A stretch of DNA of 64,000 bases from assembly GCF_001507335.1 (NCBI RefSeq), contig NZ_LMAH01000001.1, positions 744,001-808,000 of the forward strand, in the 5' to 3' direction. Source of the DNA: Chryseobacterium sp. JAH. Lineage in GTDB: Bacteria; Bacteroidota; Bacteroidia; Flavobacteriales; Weeksellaceae. Positions 26,927 through 36,384 of the stretch are shown in pieces. A program made the position numbers and the translations under genes. Under the pieces are notes generated by a model. It was not told the origin of the DNA. It did no database searches and worked only from the letters and a program-made list of their open reading frames with translations. Numbering within the stretch: position 1 is the first letter of the stretch; the number at the start of each line of letters is the position of its first letter.

Positions 26927-29380
26927 TTATTTGTTTGAATTTCTGTAAGTTTCCACGAGTCTCACAAACTCTGCTCTGTAGCCGTCCTCATCATTTCCTC
27001 TGCCCTTTTTCCCCAACTTTTCAACCTCCTTCAAATCTTTATTTTTAATTAAATCTGATTTTCTCAATACCAAGCCAAACCAAGCCACAGAAGAAGCAAA
27101 TTTAAAATCATCACTCGCAGACGATAGGTTTTCATTTGAATTTTTCACGACCTGAACGATTTCCGAACTCGTATTGCCATCAGGTTTTTTGTATCTGAAT
27201 TTTACAGTTGCCAATTCATCATTAAAATTTTCATCACTTGTGTTTTTTGTATATTTTAAATCATTTTCTTGTGGTAAAAATTCAGATTTTACATCAGCTG
27301 GAATGATTTCATATAAAGCAGTTACGGTATGTCCGCTTCCCAATTCTCCTGCATCAATTTTATCGTTGGTGAAATCTTCATTCTTCAGTTTACGGTTTTC
27401 ATAACCAATCAAACGGTAAGATTTCACATATTTCGGATTAAATTCAATCTGAATTTTCACATCTTTTGCAATCGCATACATGCTTCCAGCAAACTCTTTT
27501 CCCAGAAACTTATTGGCTTCCTGCATATTGTCTATGTAAGCATAATTTCCATTGCCTTTATTCGCTAAAGTTTCCATGCGATTGTCTTTGAAATTGCCCA
27601 TTCCGAAACCTAAACACGTTAGGAAAACTCCCGATTTTCTTTTTTCTTCAATCAAGGTTTGAAGGTCGCCCGTAGAAGATGTTCCCACATTGAAATCTCC
27701 GTCGGTTGCAATGATCACACGATTATTTCCGTCTTTAATGAAATTTTCCTGAGCGAGTTTGTAGGCCAGCTCTATTCCTTGTCCTCCGGCTGTACTTCCG
27801 CCTGCCTGAAGTTGATCTAAAGCTTCTATAATTTTGTTTTTTTCTTTTGCTGAAGTAGGAGGTAAAACCATTCCGGCACTTCCGGCGTAGACTACAATTC
27901 CCACTTTATCCTGCGGTCTTAATTGATCCAACAAAACTTTGAAAGATGATTTTAACAGCGGCAATTTATTCGCTTCATTCATTGAACCCGAAACATCAAT
28001 CAGAAAAACAAAATTTGAACTCGGCAATTTATCCATCGGTAAATCTTTGCCTTGAAGTCCGATTTTCAATAATTTATGCTGAGAATTCCACGGAGAATCA
28101 TTGTATTCTGTGTTGATGGAAAATGGTCGATCATTTTTTGGTTGTGGATAATTATATTTAAAATAATTAATCATTTCCTCAATTCGCACCGCATTTTTAT
28201 TCACGACTTCACCATTGTTGATCATTCTCCGGATGTTGGAATACGCAGCTTTATCCACATCAATTGAAAAAGTAGAAACGGACTGATTTTTCGTTAATTC
28301 AAAAGGATTTTCTACGAATGCATCGTATTCTTCTGAGTTATTTTGCTTCTGAATCTGTTTCGAAAGGTTGATGCTGTCTTGAACTTTTTGCAGTTTTTTA
28401 AAAGCCTTTCTCTCTTTTCTGGAAAGTTTTTTGGTGGTTACAACGACTACTCCATTGGCGGCACGGCTTCCATAAAGGGCGGTTGCAGATGCATCTTTTA
28501 AAATGTCTATGCTTTTTATCTGCTGAGGATTCAGCTTGGATAGAGAATTTTGATCTTTAACCACACCATCAATTACAATCAGAGGTTGATTATTCCCATT
28601 TAAACTTGCAGAACCTCTGATAAGAATATTTTGTGATAGACTGCCTGAACTTGTACTACTTGGTATTTGTCCTTGAAGAGAATTTACCGGATTATTGTTG
28701 TATGATTGATTATTAAGCCACCCATTGTTATTACTTGAAATCTTAATTCCTGCAACACTACCTTGTAGGGATTGAACTACATTAAAATTTGAGATCTGAG
28801 TTGAGGATGATGTAGCATCTTGTCTTTTTCTAATTCCTAAAGTACCCGTTACAACAATTTCTCTCATCTCTTGCGGCTCATCATCTTTATCTAAAACTCC
28901 GTCATGATCTGGTTCCATATAATTTGGGGTACTTACAACTCTATAATCTCCTTGTTGTGGAGTCAAAATAGTTGGAGGTTCTACAGGTTCAGGAACTATG
29001 TTTGAATAAACTAAAACTTGATTTTCTTTCTGAGAATTTATAACAGCAATTTCCTTTTCAATATTTGATTTCACAGTACTATCAATTACCTGAACTTTAT
29101 GATTTACTTTTGGTGACACTGTATTTTGAGTAATCTGAGGTTTTGAAATATCAACAACTTCTTTTTTATTGATAAAATAAAATGCTCCCAAACCAATAAC
29201 TAGACTCGCAGCAATTCCGTAAGAAAACCAGATGGGAATTACTCTTTTCTTATCTTCTTTTTTATCTAATTTCTCTTCAACTTTTGCCCAAACTTTGTCA
29301 AAACCCGGAAAAGTTGCCGGTTCTTCCAAAGAATGAGAAGCCTCATTGAATTTTTTATCTATATCGTGATTGTTTTCCAT
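26927..29380 (-). CDS. Membrane-anchored vWA protein with SusC-type plug, anti-sigma-like N-terminus
   Basis: An 817-residue protein from the ATG at 29380 (an in-frame TTG at 29389 is less likely). Residues 1-46 are cytoplasmic, with FDKVWAKVEEKLD as in Bacteroidota anti-sigma proteins, and one membrane helix is at 47-69. After a Pro-rich linker comes a full plug (about 172-318): EIVVTGTLGIRKRQ, VVQSLQGSVAGIKIS, ILIRGSASLNG, IVIDGVV, SIDILKDASATALYGSRA. A YfbK-like region and vWA domain follow, with MIDAS DVSGS (Asp462) and ATDGDFNVG. The vWA part suggests metal-dependent protein binding in the periplasm. It starts 11 bases after the sigma gene stop. Confidence 0.9.
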   Translation of the reverse strand: MENNHDIDKKFNEASHSLEEPATFPGFDKVWAKVEEKLDKKEDKKRVIPIWFSYGIAASLVIGLGAFYFINKKEVVDISKPQITQNTVSPKVNHKVQVIDSTVKSNIEKEIAVINSQKENQVLVYSNIVPEPVEPPTILTPQQGDYRVVSTPNYMEPDHDGVLDKDDEPQEMREIVVTGTLGIRKRQDATSSSTQISNFNVVQSLQGSVAGIKISSNNNGWLNNQSYNNNPVNSLQGQIPSSTSSGSLSQNILIRGSASLNGNNQPLIVIDGVVKDQNSLSKLNPQQIKSIDILKDASATALYGSRAANGVVVVTTKKLSRKERKAFKKLQKVQDSINLSKQIQKQNNSEEYDAFVENPFELTKNQSVSTFSIDVDKAAYSNIRRMINNGEVVNKNAVRIEEMINYFKYNYPQPKNDRPFSINTEYNDSPWNSQHKLLKIGLQGKDLPMDKLPSSNFVFLIDVSGSMNEANKLPLLKSSFKVLLDQLRPQDKVGIVVYAGSAGMVLPPTSAKEKNKIIEALDQLQAGGSTAGGQGIELAYKLAQENFIKDGNNRVIIATDGDFNVGTSSTGDLQTLIEEKRKSGVFLTCLGFGMGNFKDNRMETLANKGNGNYAYIDNMQEANKFLGKEFAGSMYAIAKDVKIQIEFNPKYVKSYRLIGYENRKLKNEDFTNDKIDAGELGSGHTVTALYEIIPADVKSEFLPQENDLKYTKNTSDENFNDELATVKFRYKKPDGNTSSEIVQVVKNSNENLSSASDDFKFASSVAWFGLVLRKSDLIKNKDLKEVEKLGKKGRGNDEDGYRAEFVRLVETYRNSNK

Positions 29381-29391
29381 TGTGTACAAGT

Positions 29392-29910
29392 TTAAATGTT
29401 GTTATTCACCAAGAGTTCCTGCAATTTTTTTCTTGCGAAATTGAGTTGGGATTTTGAAGTTCCTTCGCTTATTGAAAGCATTGTCGCAATTTCCTTATGA
29501 GGGTATCCTTCAATCGCAAACAGATTGAAAATTGCCCTGCAACCTTCAGGAAGAAAATTCAGCAGTTTCAGAATATCCTTTTCAAACAAAATATTGTCTG
29601 TTGGTGCTTCCTTTGACTCTACAAACTCTTCTTCTAAAGAAACGTCAAGTGCTTTCATACTTCTCAGTTTCTGCAAACATTCGTTCACTGCAATTTTCTT
29701 TGCCCAGGCTTCGAAAATTTCATGATTTTGAAGTTGATTCAGTTTTGTGAAAATCTTGTAGAACGTATCTGCCAATACCTCTTCGATGTCTTCGTCGTTT
29801 TTCAGATAACGTTTGCAGACTGAATATAGCTTGCCCGCCATTTTCTCGTAAACTTTCCGCTGGGCATTGCGGTCGTTCCGTTGGCATTCTATCAGTAATT
29901 CTTTTTCCAT
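29392..29910 (-). CDS. ECF RNA polymerase sigma factor
   Basis: A 172-residue sigma-70 family protein with region 2 (ARRKVYEKMAGKLYSVC-like start, YLKNDEDIEEVLADTFYKIF) and region 4 (LPEGCRAIFNLFAIEGYPHKEIA, ISEGTSKSQLNFARKKLQ). Length and the absence of regions 1 and 3 identify the extracytoplasmic-function class. It is the first gene of the vWA/barrel/A2M operon. ECF factors are usually released by a membrane anti-sigma encoded next door, a place here held by the vWA-plug protein. It is divergent from the aminopeptidase gene. Confidence 0.95.
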   Translation of the reverse strand: MEKELLIECQRNDRNAQRKVYEKMAGKLYSVCKRYLKNDEDIEEVLADTFYKIFTKLNQLQNHEIFEAWAKKIAVNECLQKLRSMKALDVSLEEEFVESKEAPTDNILFEKDILKLLNFLPEGCRAIFNLFAIEGYPHKEIATMLSISEGTSKSQLNFARKKLQELLVNNNI

Positions 29911-30136
29911 AGTCAGGCTTTATACTCTAATAGATGCAGGAAATTTCAAAAAGGTTGGAAACATTGTAAACTTTTTCTAAAAATAAGGAAATACTCAAAC
30001 TAAAAAAGTTAAAAAGTTGTCCAATTGTATTAGCTATATACTTTAAATCACTCTAATTAAATTTAACCGTTTTTAACACTCAAATCTGTAACATTAATTT
30101 AACATTGTCGACTATTCAGTTATAATTTTTACAGTA

Positions 30137-31339
30137 ATGAAAAACAAAAGATTTGCGTCATTACTTTTTGTTTTATGCGCAGGAAGTATGATGTTTGCTC
30201 AGGATGATCTGATCAACAAGTTGAAAAACAATCAGTCACAAAATGCTAATTTCCAGTTCACCACACTAAAAGATGTGGGTGCAACATCGGTGAAAAACCA
30301 AGGTTCATCGGGAACTTGCTGGAGTTATTCGGGAAACTCTTTTCTTGAATCTGAAATGCAGAGAATGGGTAAAAAACCTGTTGATTTGGCAGAAATTTTT
30401 ACGGCAAGAAATTCTTATCACGATAAGGCAAAATTATATGTTTTAAACGGTGGAGCGATCAGTTGGGGCGACGGCGGAGAATTACATGACGTTGTTAACA
30501 TGTACAAAAAATACGGAGCCGTTCCGCAAGATGTTTATACAGGTTTGAAATCAGGACAAGCTTTAAATAATTTCAATGAAATGCAGGGGAAACTGAAGCC
30601 TGTTTTAGAAGGTTTGGTTGCGGCATCTGCAAAAGGAAAACTTCAAGATAACTGGATGGATTCTGTGGATGCAATTCTTGATGAATATTTAGGAAAAGTT
30701 CCGACAAACTTTATGTATGAAGGAAAAAATTATACTCCAAAAACCTTTGCGAAAGAAGTTGTTGGTATTAATCCTGAAGATTATGTGGAATTGTCTTCTT
30801 ATAAAGATTATCCGTACTATCAGAAATTTGTCGTTCCGATTCCTGATAACTGGAGCCATGATTCTGACTGGAATATTCCGATGAATGAAATGACGGCTAT
30901 TATTGACAATGCGGTTAACAAAGGATATTCTGTAGGTTGGGCAACTGATGTTTCAGAGCCTTATTTTTCTTATAAAAATGGTGTTGCGTATGTTCCTGAT
31001 GTAGATCTGGATCAGATTACTCCGGAAGTTAAAAAAGAACTGTTTACACAGCCTAAAAAAGATAAAACCATTACCGAAGATCTTCGTCAGAAAGCTTTGA
31101 ACAACCTTACCACAACAGATGATCACGGAATGCACATCGTAGGTTTGGCAAAAGATCAAACCGGAAAAGAATATTATATGGTGAAAAATTCCTGGGGTGT
31201 AACCAACGATTTTGACGGTTATCTGTATGTGACAAAACCTTATGTTGAATACAAATCAACAGCAATTTTGGTTCACAAAAATGCAATTCCAAAGAACATC
31301 AGAAAACAACTGAAACCAAGCAAAAATATTGGTTTGTAG
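30137..31339 (+). CDS. pepC: Aminopeptidase C (bleomycin-hydrolase family, C1B), exported
   Basis: A 400-residue papain-like cysteine peptidase. The signal peptide is about residues 1-21 (ending MMFAQ), so unlike lactic-acid-bacterial PepC it should be periplasmic. Catalytic residues are Cys61 in SSGTCWSYS, His333 in DHGMHIVG and Asn351 in KNSWGVTND; the oxyanion Gln lies in VKNQGSSG. The C-terminus NIRKQLKPSKNIGL is long past the active site, as in the family, where the tail enters the site and enforces aminopeptidase action. It is transcribed away from the ECF operon and followed by a terminator. Confidence 0.92.
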   Translation: MKNKRFASLLFVLCAGSMMFAQDDLINKLKNNQSQNANFQFTTLKDVGATSVKNQGSSGTCWSYSGNSFLESEMQRMGKKPVDLAEIFTARNSYHDKAKLYVLNGGAISWGDGGELHDVVNMYKKYGAVPQDVYTGLKSGQALNNFNEMQGKLKPVLEGLVAASAKGKLQDNWMDSVDAILDEYLGKVPTNFMYEGKNYTPKTFAKEVVGINPEDYVELSSYKDYPYYQKFVVPIPDNWSHDSDWNIPMNEMTAIIDNAVNKGYSVGWATDVSEPYFSYKNGVAYVPDVDLDQITPEVKKELFTQPKKDKTITEDLRQKALNNLTTTDDHGMHIVGLAKDQTGKEYYMVKNSWGVTNDFDGYLYVTKPYVEYKSTAILVHKNAIPKNIRKQLKPSKNIGL

Positions 31340-31396
31340 GAAATCATTATTGTCATTTATTTGACAGTTTTAGATATTTTTAAACTTGTTAATAGG

Positions 31397-31430
31397 CCGC
31401 TTTGAGATTTTTTCTTCAAGCGGTTTTTTA
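31397..31430 (+). terminator. Intrinsic terminator after pepC
   Basis: A CCGCTT/AAGCGG stem (31397-31402, 31418-31423, extended imperfectly inward) is followed by T6 at 31424-31429. Confidence 0.7.
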
Positions 31431-31496
31431 TTCTTTCACATTTGGTATGTTAAAAAACAAATTATTACACGTTTTTTAATTTTACTATTATTTTTT

Positions 31497-32303
31497 TTAT
31501 TCAAAATCAACTCTAAAATAGTTTTTTACTCTTGCAATGGTATTTTTATATTTACCTGGTTTCCAATTATTATAGTTAGTTAGAATTGTATTTTTTGCAA
31601 TAATTTCAAGTTCACTTTTATATTTTTCATTTTCTACTGCTTCAGTGACCCAATTTTCATTTTTTAAAGTACTAACCTTTCCGTTTTTTTCAATGATAAA
31701 ACTAACGTCTAGAAAAATAGAATTGCTTTTAGCATTTTTCAGTGGCAATCCAGTTTTAATTGTGGGTATATAACCTTGTTTAATTAAATTATCCTCTTTT
31801 ATAAAATGCGGTTTGTCATTTTCTGATAAGTCAAAAATACTTAAGACTTTATCATGATTTTTAATATTCTCAATCATTAATTTTTCAGCCTCTTTCTCAA
31901 TTTTCTGTCTAAAATTTTTTCCGTGAACTTTTTCCATTTCTAAATCAATAAACGCTTTGTAGCATCCTTGAGTTTGGCCATCAATAATAACACAGCTAAA
32001 GTCATAGTTGATTACTTTAAATTTTTGTTTTGTGGAATATTCTAAAATTTCATCTTCATAAAGCAAGGATTTACATCCAAAGCAAGATGTTGAGACATAA
32101 ATATTTTTATATTTCCCTAGGTCTTTTTGCGCTCTTTCAATATCATCTTTGCAAATTCTATCATTAGTTTTTGGATTTTTAACATAATCACGTAAAACCT
32201 CTTGTGGATTAGGGATTACTTCATCTACACTTTCTGTTTCAAGGTTTTTATCCGTGCAACCTGTAATTAGTAATAAAAAGAATATAGAAAAAACTATTTT
32301 CAT
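31497..32303 (-). CDS. Lipoprotein with TonB-C-like C-terminal domain
   Basis: A 268-residue lipoprotein: signal peptide with lipobox ITGC (Cys at residue 16). Residues 40-125 carry an unrecognised region with a CFGCKSL pair of cysteines and two further cysteines. The C-terminal part has the pattern of the TonB C-terminal fold: FLDVSFIIEKNGKVSTLKN, a helix with ELEIIAKNTI, then NWKPGKYKNTIARVKNYFRV. In flavobacteria such domains occur in many non-TonB lipoproteins. Function is unknown. The gene is very AT-rich compared with its neighbours. Confidence 0.75.
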   Translation of the reverse strand: MKIVFSIFFLLLITGCTDKNLETESVDEVIPNPQEVLRDYVKNPKTNDRICKDDIERAQKDLGKYKNIYVSTSCFGCKSLLYEDEILEYSTKQKFKVINYDFSCVIIDGQTQGCYKAFIDLEMEKVHGKNFRQKIEKEAEKLMIENIKNHDKVLSIFDLSENDKPHFIKEDNLIKQGYIPTIKTGLPLKNAKSNSIFLDVSFIIEKNGKVSTLKNENWVTEAVENEKYKSELEIIAKNTILTNYNNWKPGKYKNTIARVKNYFRVDFE

Positions 32304-32358
32304 GAATAACTGTATTTAGTATAAAATATAAGGTAAAAATATACTAATTTTAAGCAAC

Positions 32359-32387
32359 AAAAAACCGCTCCCAAAAAGAAAGCGGTT
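32359..32387 (-). terminator. Intrinsic terminator after the E1 gene
   Basis: A 7-bp stem AACCGCT/AGCGGTT (32363-32369, 32381-32387) with an A-run on the left acts on the minus strand 24 bases past the E1 stop. Confidence 0.7.
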
Positions 32388-32410
32388 ATAAAATTTATTT
32401 AAAATCTCAA

Positions 32411-34843
32411 TTAAAATATCGCAGGATATTTCTGAGGATTTGTTTCGTTAAATAGGGCATAAATTCTTTCCACCATATCATCTGAAGATGGCTTAGAGAA
32501 ATAATCACCGTCACTTGCATACGCAGGTCTGTGATCGTTTGCAGCGATTGTCAATGGATCAGAATCTAAATATCTGAACGCTTTTTGCTTCTCTAAAATC
32601 TGCTGTAGGATAAACGCTGAAGTTCCACCTTCTACATCTTCGTCGATCACAACCAATCTATTGGTTCTCTTCACAGATTCAGCAATTTCATGCGTTAAAT
32701 CGAAAGGAATTAACGACTGAACATCGATAACTTCTGCAGAGATGCCAAGTTTTTCAAGTTCTTCTGCTGCTTCCATGACAATTCTCCATGTAGAACCGTA
32801 AGTCACCAAAGTGACATCCTTACCTTCTTTTGTCACTTCAATTTTCCCGACAGGAACCGTGAATTCACCTAAATTATCAGGTTGTTTTTCTTTTAATCGG
32901 TATCCGTTCAAACATTCAACAATCACAGCAGGATCGTCGCTTTGGAGCATCGTGTTATAGAATCCGGCAGCTTTTGTTAAGTTTCTTGGCACCAAAACCA
33001 AAATACCTTTTGAAAGATTCAAAATTCCCGCCATTGGCGAACCTGAATGCCAAACTCCTTCCAGTCTGTGACCTCTCGTTCTGATGATGACAGGAGCTTT
33101 CTGACCGCCTTTTGTTCTGTATTGAACTGTTGCTAAATCATCACTCATTCCCTGCAAACAATACAAGATATAATCTAAATACTGAATTTCAGCGATTGGT
33201 CTTAGACCTCTCATCGCCATTCCGATTCCCTGTCCAAGAATGGTCGCTTCACGGATTCCGGTATCAGCCACACGAATGTCACCGTATTTTTCCTGCATTC
33301 CTTCAAGACCCTGGTTCACGTCACCGATATTTCCGGCATCTTCACCAAAGACCAAAGTTTGAGGATATTTTTCAAAAATTTTATCAAAATTGTTTCTTAC
33401 CACTACTCTTCCGTCAACATCCTGAGACGCTTCTGTGAATACTGGTTTTACTTCTTTCACATTTTCAGTTTTCCACTGAGACTGCGAATATAAGTGTGAA
33501 GAATAATTGTCTTTTTCAACTTCAAAAACTTCGTTGTATTTGTTCATCAACTGAGTTCTCTCTGCAGAATTGGTTCCTCTTGTTGCTAACAAAGATTTTC
33601 TGATTAAATGGAAAACATCCTTTTTAGCTTTAGAAACTAATTTATTATATTGATTGATGTAGGTTTCAATCTCTGAGTTCTGACCTTTCAGATTTTCTAC
33701 TAAAGGCAAAACTGAAAAAGCTAATTCTGTAATCGTTTTCTGATAATTTTCCCAGGCAGTTTTTTGTCCGGCTTTTACTTTTTTCTTCGCTTCTTCGTCA
33801 ATTGCATCCAATTCTTCAACGCTTGCAATGATTTCTTCATTTCCTTCAATTTCAATGGAGTAGTTTAAAATCCATTCTCTGAGTTTTACCAACCCGTCAA
33901 AATCAGCTTCCCAAGACAAACGGTCTTCATTTTTATATCTTTCGTGAGATCCTGAAGTCGAATGACCTTGCGGCTGAGTTACTTCAATCACATGAACAAC
34001 AACAGGAACAGATTCAGTTCTTGCAAAATGTTCAGCTTTAGCGTAAGCATCCAATAAAGCAGGATAATCCCAAGCCTTCACCTGAATAATTTCACACCCT
34101 TGATTCTCCCCTTCTTTTCTTTGGAATCCGCTCAACATTTCAGCAATATCAGCTTTTGCTCTCTGCTTCATAGTAGGAACAGAAATCCCGTAACCATCAT
34201 CCCAAATTGAAACAATCATTGGAACTTGAAGTGCACAAGCAGCATTTAAAGTTTCCCAAAAATGACCTTCTGCTGTAGAAGCATCTCCGATGGTACCAAA
34301 AGCGATTTCATTACCTTCATTTGAGAATTTCTCAGAACCGTCAAATTTTACGGATTTATATATTTTTGAAGCTTGAGCCAAACCTAATAATCTTGGCATC
34401 TGTCCGGCAGTCGGAGAAATATCAGAAGAAATATTCTTTTGAGCCATCAAATCTTTCCAGCTTCCGTCTTCGTTTAGACTTCTTGTAGCAAAGTGACCGT
34501 TCATCTGTCTTCCGGCAGACGCTGGCTCTCTTTCCACACTGGTATCTGCATATAATTGCGCAAAGAAACTTTCAACGGATAAAGCATCTGCAGCCAAAGC
34601 AAACGTCTGATCTCTATAGTATCCTGAACGGAAATCTCCGTTTCTGAAAACTTTCGCCATTGCCAACTGCGGCAACTCTTTTCCGTCTCCAAAAATTCCG
34701 AACTTCGCTTTTCCGGTAAGAACTTCTCTTCTGCCCAAATAAGACATTTCACGAGAGATTCTTCCTAATTTATAGTCTTCAAGTATCTGATTTTTAAAAT
34801 CTTGAAAAGAAATCTGCTGAGTTTCAATATAGGTTGTCTGCAT
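32411..34843 (-). CDS. Fused alpha/beta E1 of a 2-oxo-acid dehydrogenase complex
   Basis: An 810-residue thiamine-diphosphate enzyme with both E1 subunits in one chain, starting at the ATG at 34843. The N-terminal half is E1-alpha, with the ThDP/magnesium motif GDASTAEGHFWE ending in DDGYGIS and the RYKNEDRLSWE phosphorylation-loop-like segment. The C-terminal half (from about residue 475) is E1-beta, with FGEDAGNIGDVNQGLEG, DTGIREATILGQGIGMAMRG, HSGSPMAGI and DVEGGTSAF. The alpha-beta fusion is common in Bacteroidota, usually annotated as branched-chain 2-oxo-acid or pyruvate type. Substrate cannot be fixed from sequence alone. The E3 at 7.4 kb would close the cycle. Confidence 0.92.
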   Translation of the reverse strand: MQTTYIETQQISFQDFKNQILEDYKLGRISREMSYLGRREVLTGKAKFGIFGDGKELPQLAMAKVFRNGDFRSGYYRDQTFALAADALSVESFFAQLYADTSVEREPASAGRQMNGHFATRSLNEDGSWKDLMAQKNISSDISPTAGQMPRLLGLAQASKIYKSVKFDGSEKFSNEGNEIAFGTIGDASTAEGHFWETLNAACALQVPMIVSIWDDGYGISVPTMKQRAKADIAEMLSGFQRKEGENQGCEIIQVKAWDYPALLDAYAKAEHFARTESVPVVVHVIEVTQPQGHSTSGSHERYKNEDRLSWEADFDGLVKLREWILNYSIEIEGNEEIIASVEELDAIDEEAKKKVKAGQKTAWENYQKTITELAFSVLPLVENLKGQNSEIETYINQYNKLVSKAKKDVFHLIRKSLLATRGTNSAERTQLMNKYNEVFEVEKDNYSSHLYSQSQWKTENVKEVKPVFTEASQDVDGRVVVRNNFDKIFEKYPQTLVFGEDAGNIGDVNQGLEGMQEKYGDIRVADTGIREATILGQGIGMAMRGLRPIAEIQYLDYILYCLQGMSDDLATVQYRTKGGQKAPVIIRTRGHRLEGVWHSGSPMAGILNLSKGILVLVPRNLTKAAGFYNTMLQSDDPAVIVECLNGYRLKEKQPDNLGEFTVPVGKIEVTKEGKDVTLVTYGSTWRIVMEAAEELEKLGISAEVIDVQSLIPFDLTHEIAESVKRTNRLVVIDEDVEGGTSAFILQQILEKQKAFRYLDSDPLTIAANDHRPAYASDGDYFSKPSSDDMVERIYALFNETNPQKYPAIF

Positions 34844-34981
34844 AGCCAAATATTAAATATTTTTTAATTCTGAAGTATTTTGCTAATATACACTTTTTAT
34901 ATTAATTTTAATTTTCAAGAATGTTTTTTATAAATTTGATAATGAAAAAACAGGTATATACTTTGAATAAAACTCTCTGAT

Positions 34982-35278
34982 ATGGAAAAAAAGTCTACTC
35001 ATATTCTCAATGCATCGTCTAATCTTTTAGGGTTTTCTATGATCATCATCACCTCATTGAAAATCACTAAAACGAGCCATCATACATTTTTAGATGAGTT
35101 TGCAGGCATCGCATGTGTACTTTTTGCTTGCAGCAGTTTATTTTCGTTTATGTCGATAAGAACTAAGAAGGAAAGCCTGGGAAACAGATACGAGAGTATT
35201 GCGGATTATTTATTTTTAATCGCTTTATTTTGTATTATTCTGTCTGTCATTATTATAACAACAGCAATAATGGATTAA
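34982..35278 (+). CDS. Small membrane protein, unknown function
   Basis: A 98-residue protein with three hydrophobic helices (about residues 10-27, 41-61, 73-95) separated by short polar loops, the second loop being RTKKESLGNRYES. I recognise no family. It stands alone between the E1 gene, transcribed divergently, and the convergent polyprenyl synthase gene. Confidence 0.65.
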   Translation: MEKKSTHILNASSNLLGFSMIIITSLKITKTSHHTFLDEFAGIACVLFACSSLFSFMSIRTKKESLGNRYESIADYLFLIALFCIILSVIIITTAIMD

Positions 35279-35335
35279 ATTTCCAGTTTTTTTGTTGTCT
35301 TTAAATTAACATTGGAATTTCGATAAAGGATATAA

Positions 35336-36313
35336 TTAAAATTTTCTTTCAATCACATAATCCAACATCATGTGCAATGATTTTCTAACTTCAGAATCAG
35401 GAAATTCATCAAGAATATTTTTTGCTTTCTGCTGAAAATCCTTCATGACGGTAATTGCATAATCCAATCCACCTGAACTTTTCACAAAAGCTATCAGTTC
35501 TTTCACACGTTTCTGGTCGTTGTTGTAGCGTTTTATGGTATTGAAATAATATTTTCTATCGGTTTCGCTGGCAATTTTCAAAGTATGAATCAAAGGAAGC
35601 GTCATTTTTTGCTCCTTAATATCAATTCCAACTGGTTTTCCGATGACGTTTGAACTTAAATAATCGAATAAATCATCTTTGATTTGAAAAGCCATCCCTG
35701 TGTACGTCCCGAACTGCATCATTTTCTTAGCTAAATGTTCATCAGCATCGTTGGATAAAGCTCCGATTTCGCAGCAAGCCGCAATCAAAGTAGCTGTTTT
35801 CTGACGGATGATTTCGTAATAAACATCTTCGGTAATATCAAGTTTTCTGGCTTTTTCCAATTGAAGGAGTTCTCCCTCAGACATTTCTCTGATCGTTCTT
35901 GAAATTACAGAAAGTAAATCGTAATCTTTATGGTCTGTAGAAAGCAAAACCGCTTTTGAAAGTAAGAAATCACCAACCAAGACAGCAATTTTATTTTTCC
36001 ATAATGCATTAATGGAAAAGAAATTACGCCTTTTAAAACTCTCATCCACAACATCATCATGTACCAGAGTCGCAGTATGAATCAACTCGATCATCGAAGC
36101 ACCACGATAGGTTTTTTCATTGACGTTCCCTATCAGTTTTGCACATAAAAATACAAACATCGGACGCATCTGCTTCCCTTTTGTGGTAACAATAAAACGG
36201 GTAACTTTATCAAGTAAAGCGACTTTGCTCTGCATAGATTCATAAAACTTCTGTTCGAAAAGTTTCATTTCCTCATTGATCGGTCGTTTGATTTCTTCTA
36301 CAATATTGGCCAC
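35336..36313 (-). CDS. ispB: Polyprenyl diphosphate synthase
   Basis: A 325-residue trans-prenyltransferase that elongates a short allylic diphosphate with IPP. The first Asp-rich motif is DDVVD (residues 86-90), with the chain-length-determining positions before it occupied by small residues (IHTATLVH), which allows a long product. The GKQMRP substrate motif is at 46-51, and the second Asp motif is KDDLFD. A long chain suits a menaquinone side chain, the usual quinone of this group, so octaprenyl-type or longer is inferred. The promoter immediately upstream is well formed. Confidence 0.9.
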   Translation of the reverse strand: MANIVEEIKRPINEEMKLFEQKFYESMQSKVALLDKVTRFIVTTKGKQMRPMFVFLCAKLIGNVNEKTYRGASMIELIHTATLVHDDVVDESFKRRNFFSINALWKNKIAVLVGDFLLSKAVLLSTDHKDYDLLSVISRTIREMSEGELLQLEKARKLDITEDVYYEIIRQKTATLIAACCEIGALSNDADEHLAKKMMQFGTYTGMAFQIKDDLFDYLSSNVIGKPVGIDIKEQKMTLPLIHTLKIASETDRKYYFNTIKRYNNDQKRVKELIAFVKSSGGLDYAITVMKDFQQKAKNILDEFPDSEVRKSLHMMLDYVIERKF

Positions 36314-36350
36314 TATCTGAGAATGATGGGTGAGTATTTATTAATTCTCA

Positions 36351-36382
36351 CAAAGATAATTTTTTTAAACCAATTTTAACAA
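36351..36382 (-). promoter_or_regulatory. Promoter of the polyprenyl synthase gene
   Basis: On the minus strand TTTTG (36384-36380) and TATCTTTG (36358-36351) are separated by 21 bases, both at consensus. The -7 box is 37 bases before the ATG. Confidence 0.65.
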
Positions 36383-36384
36383 AA

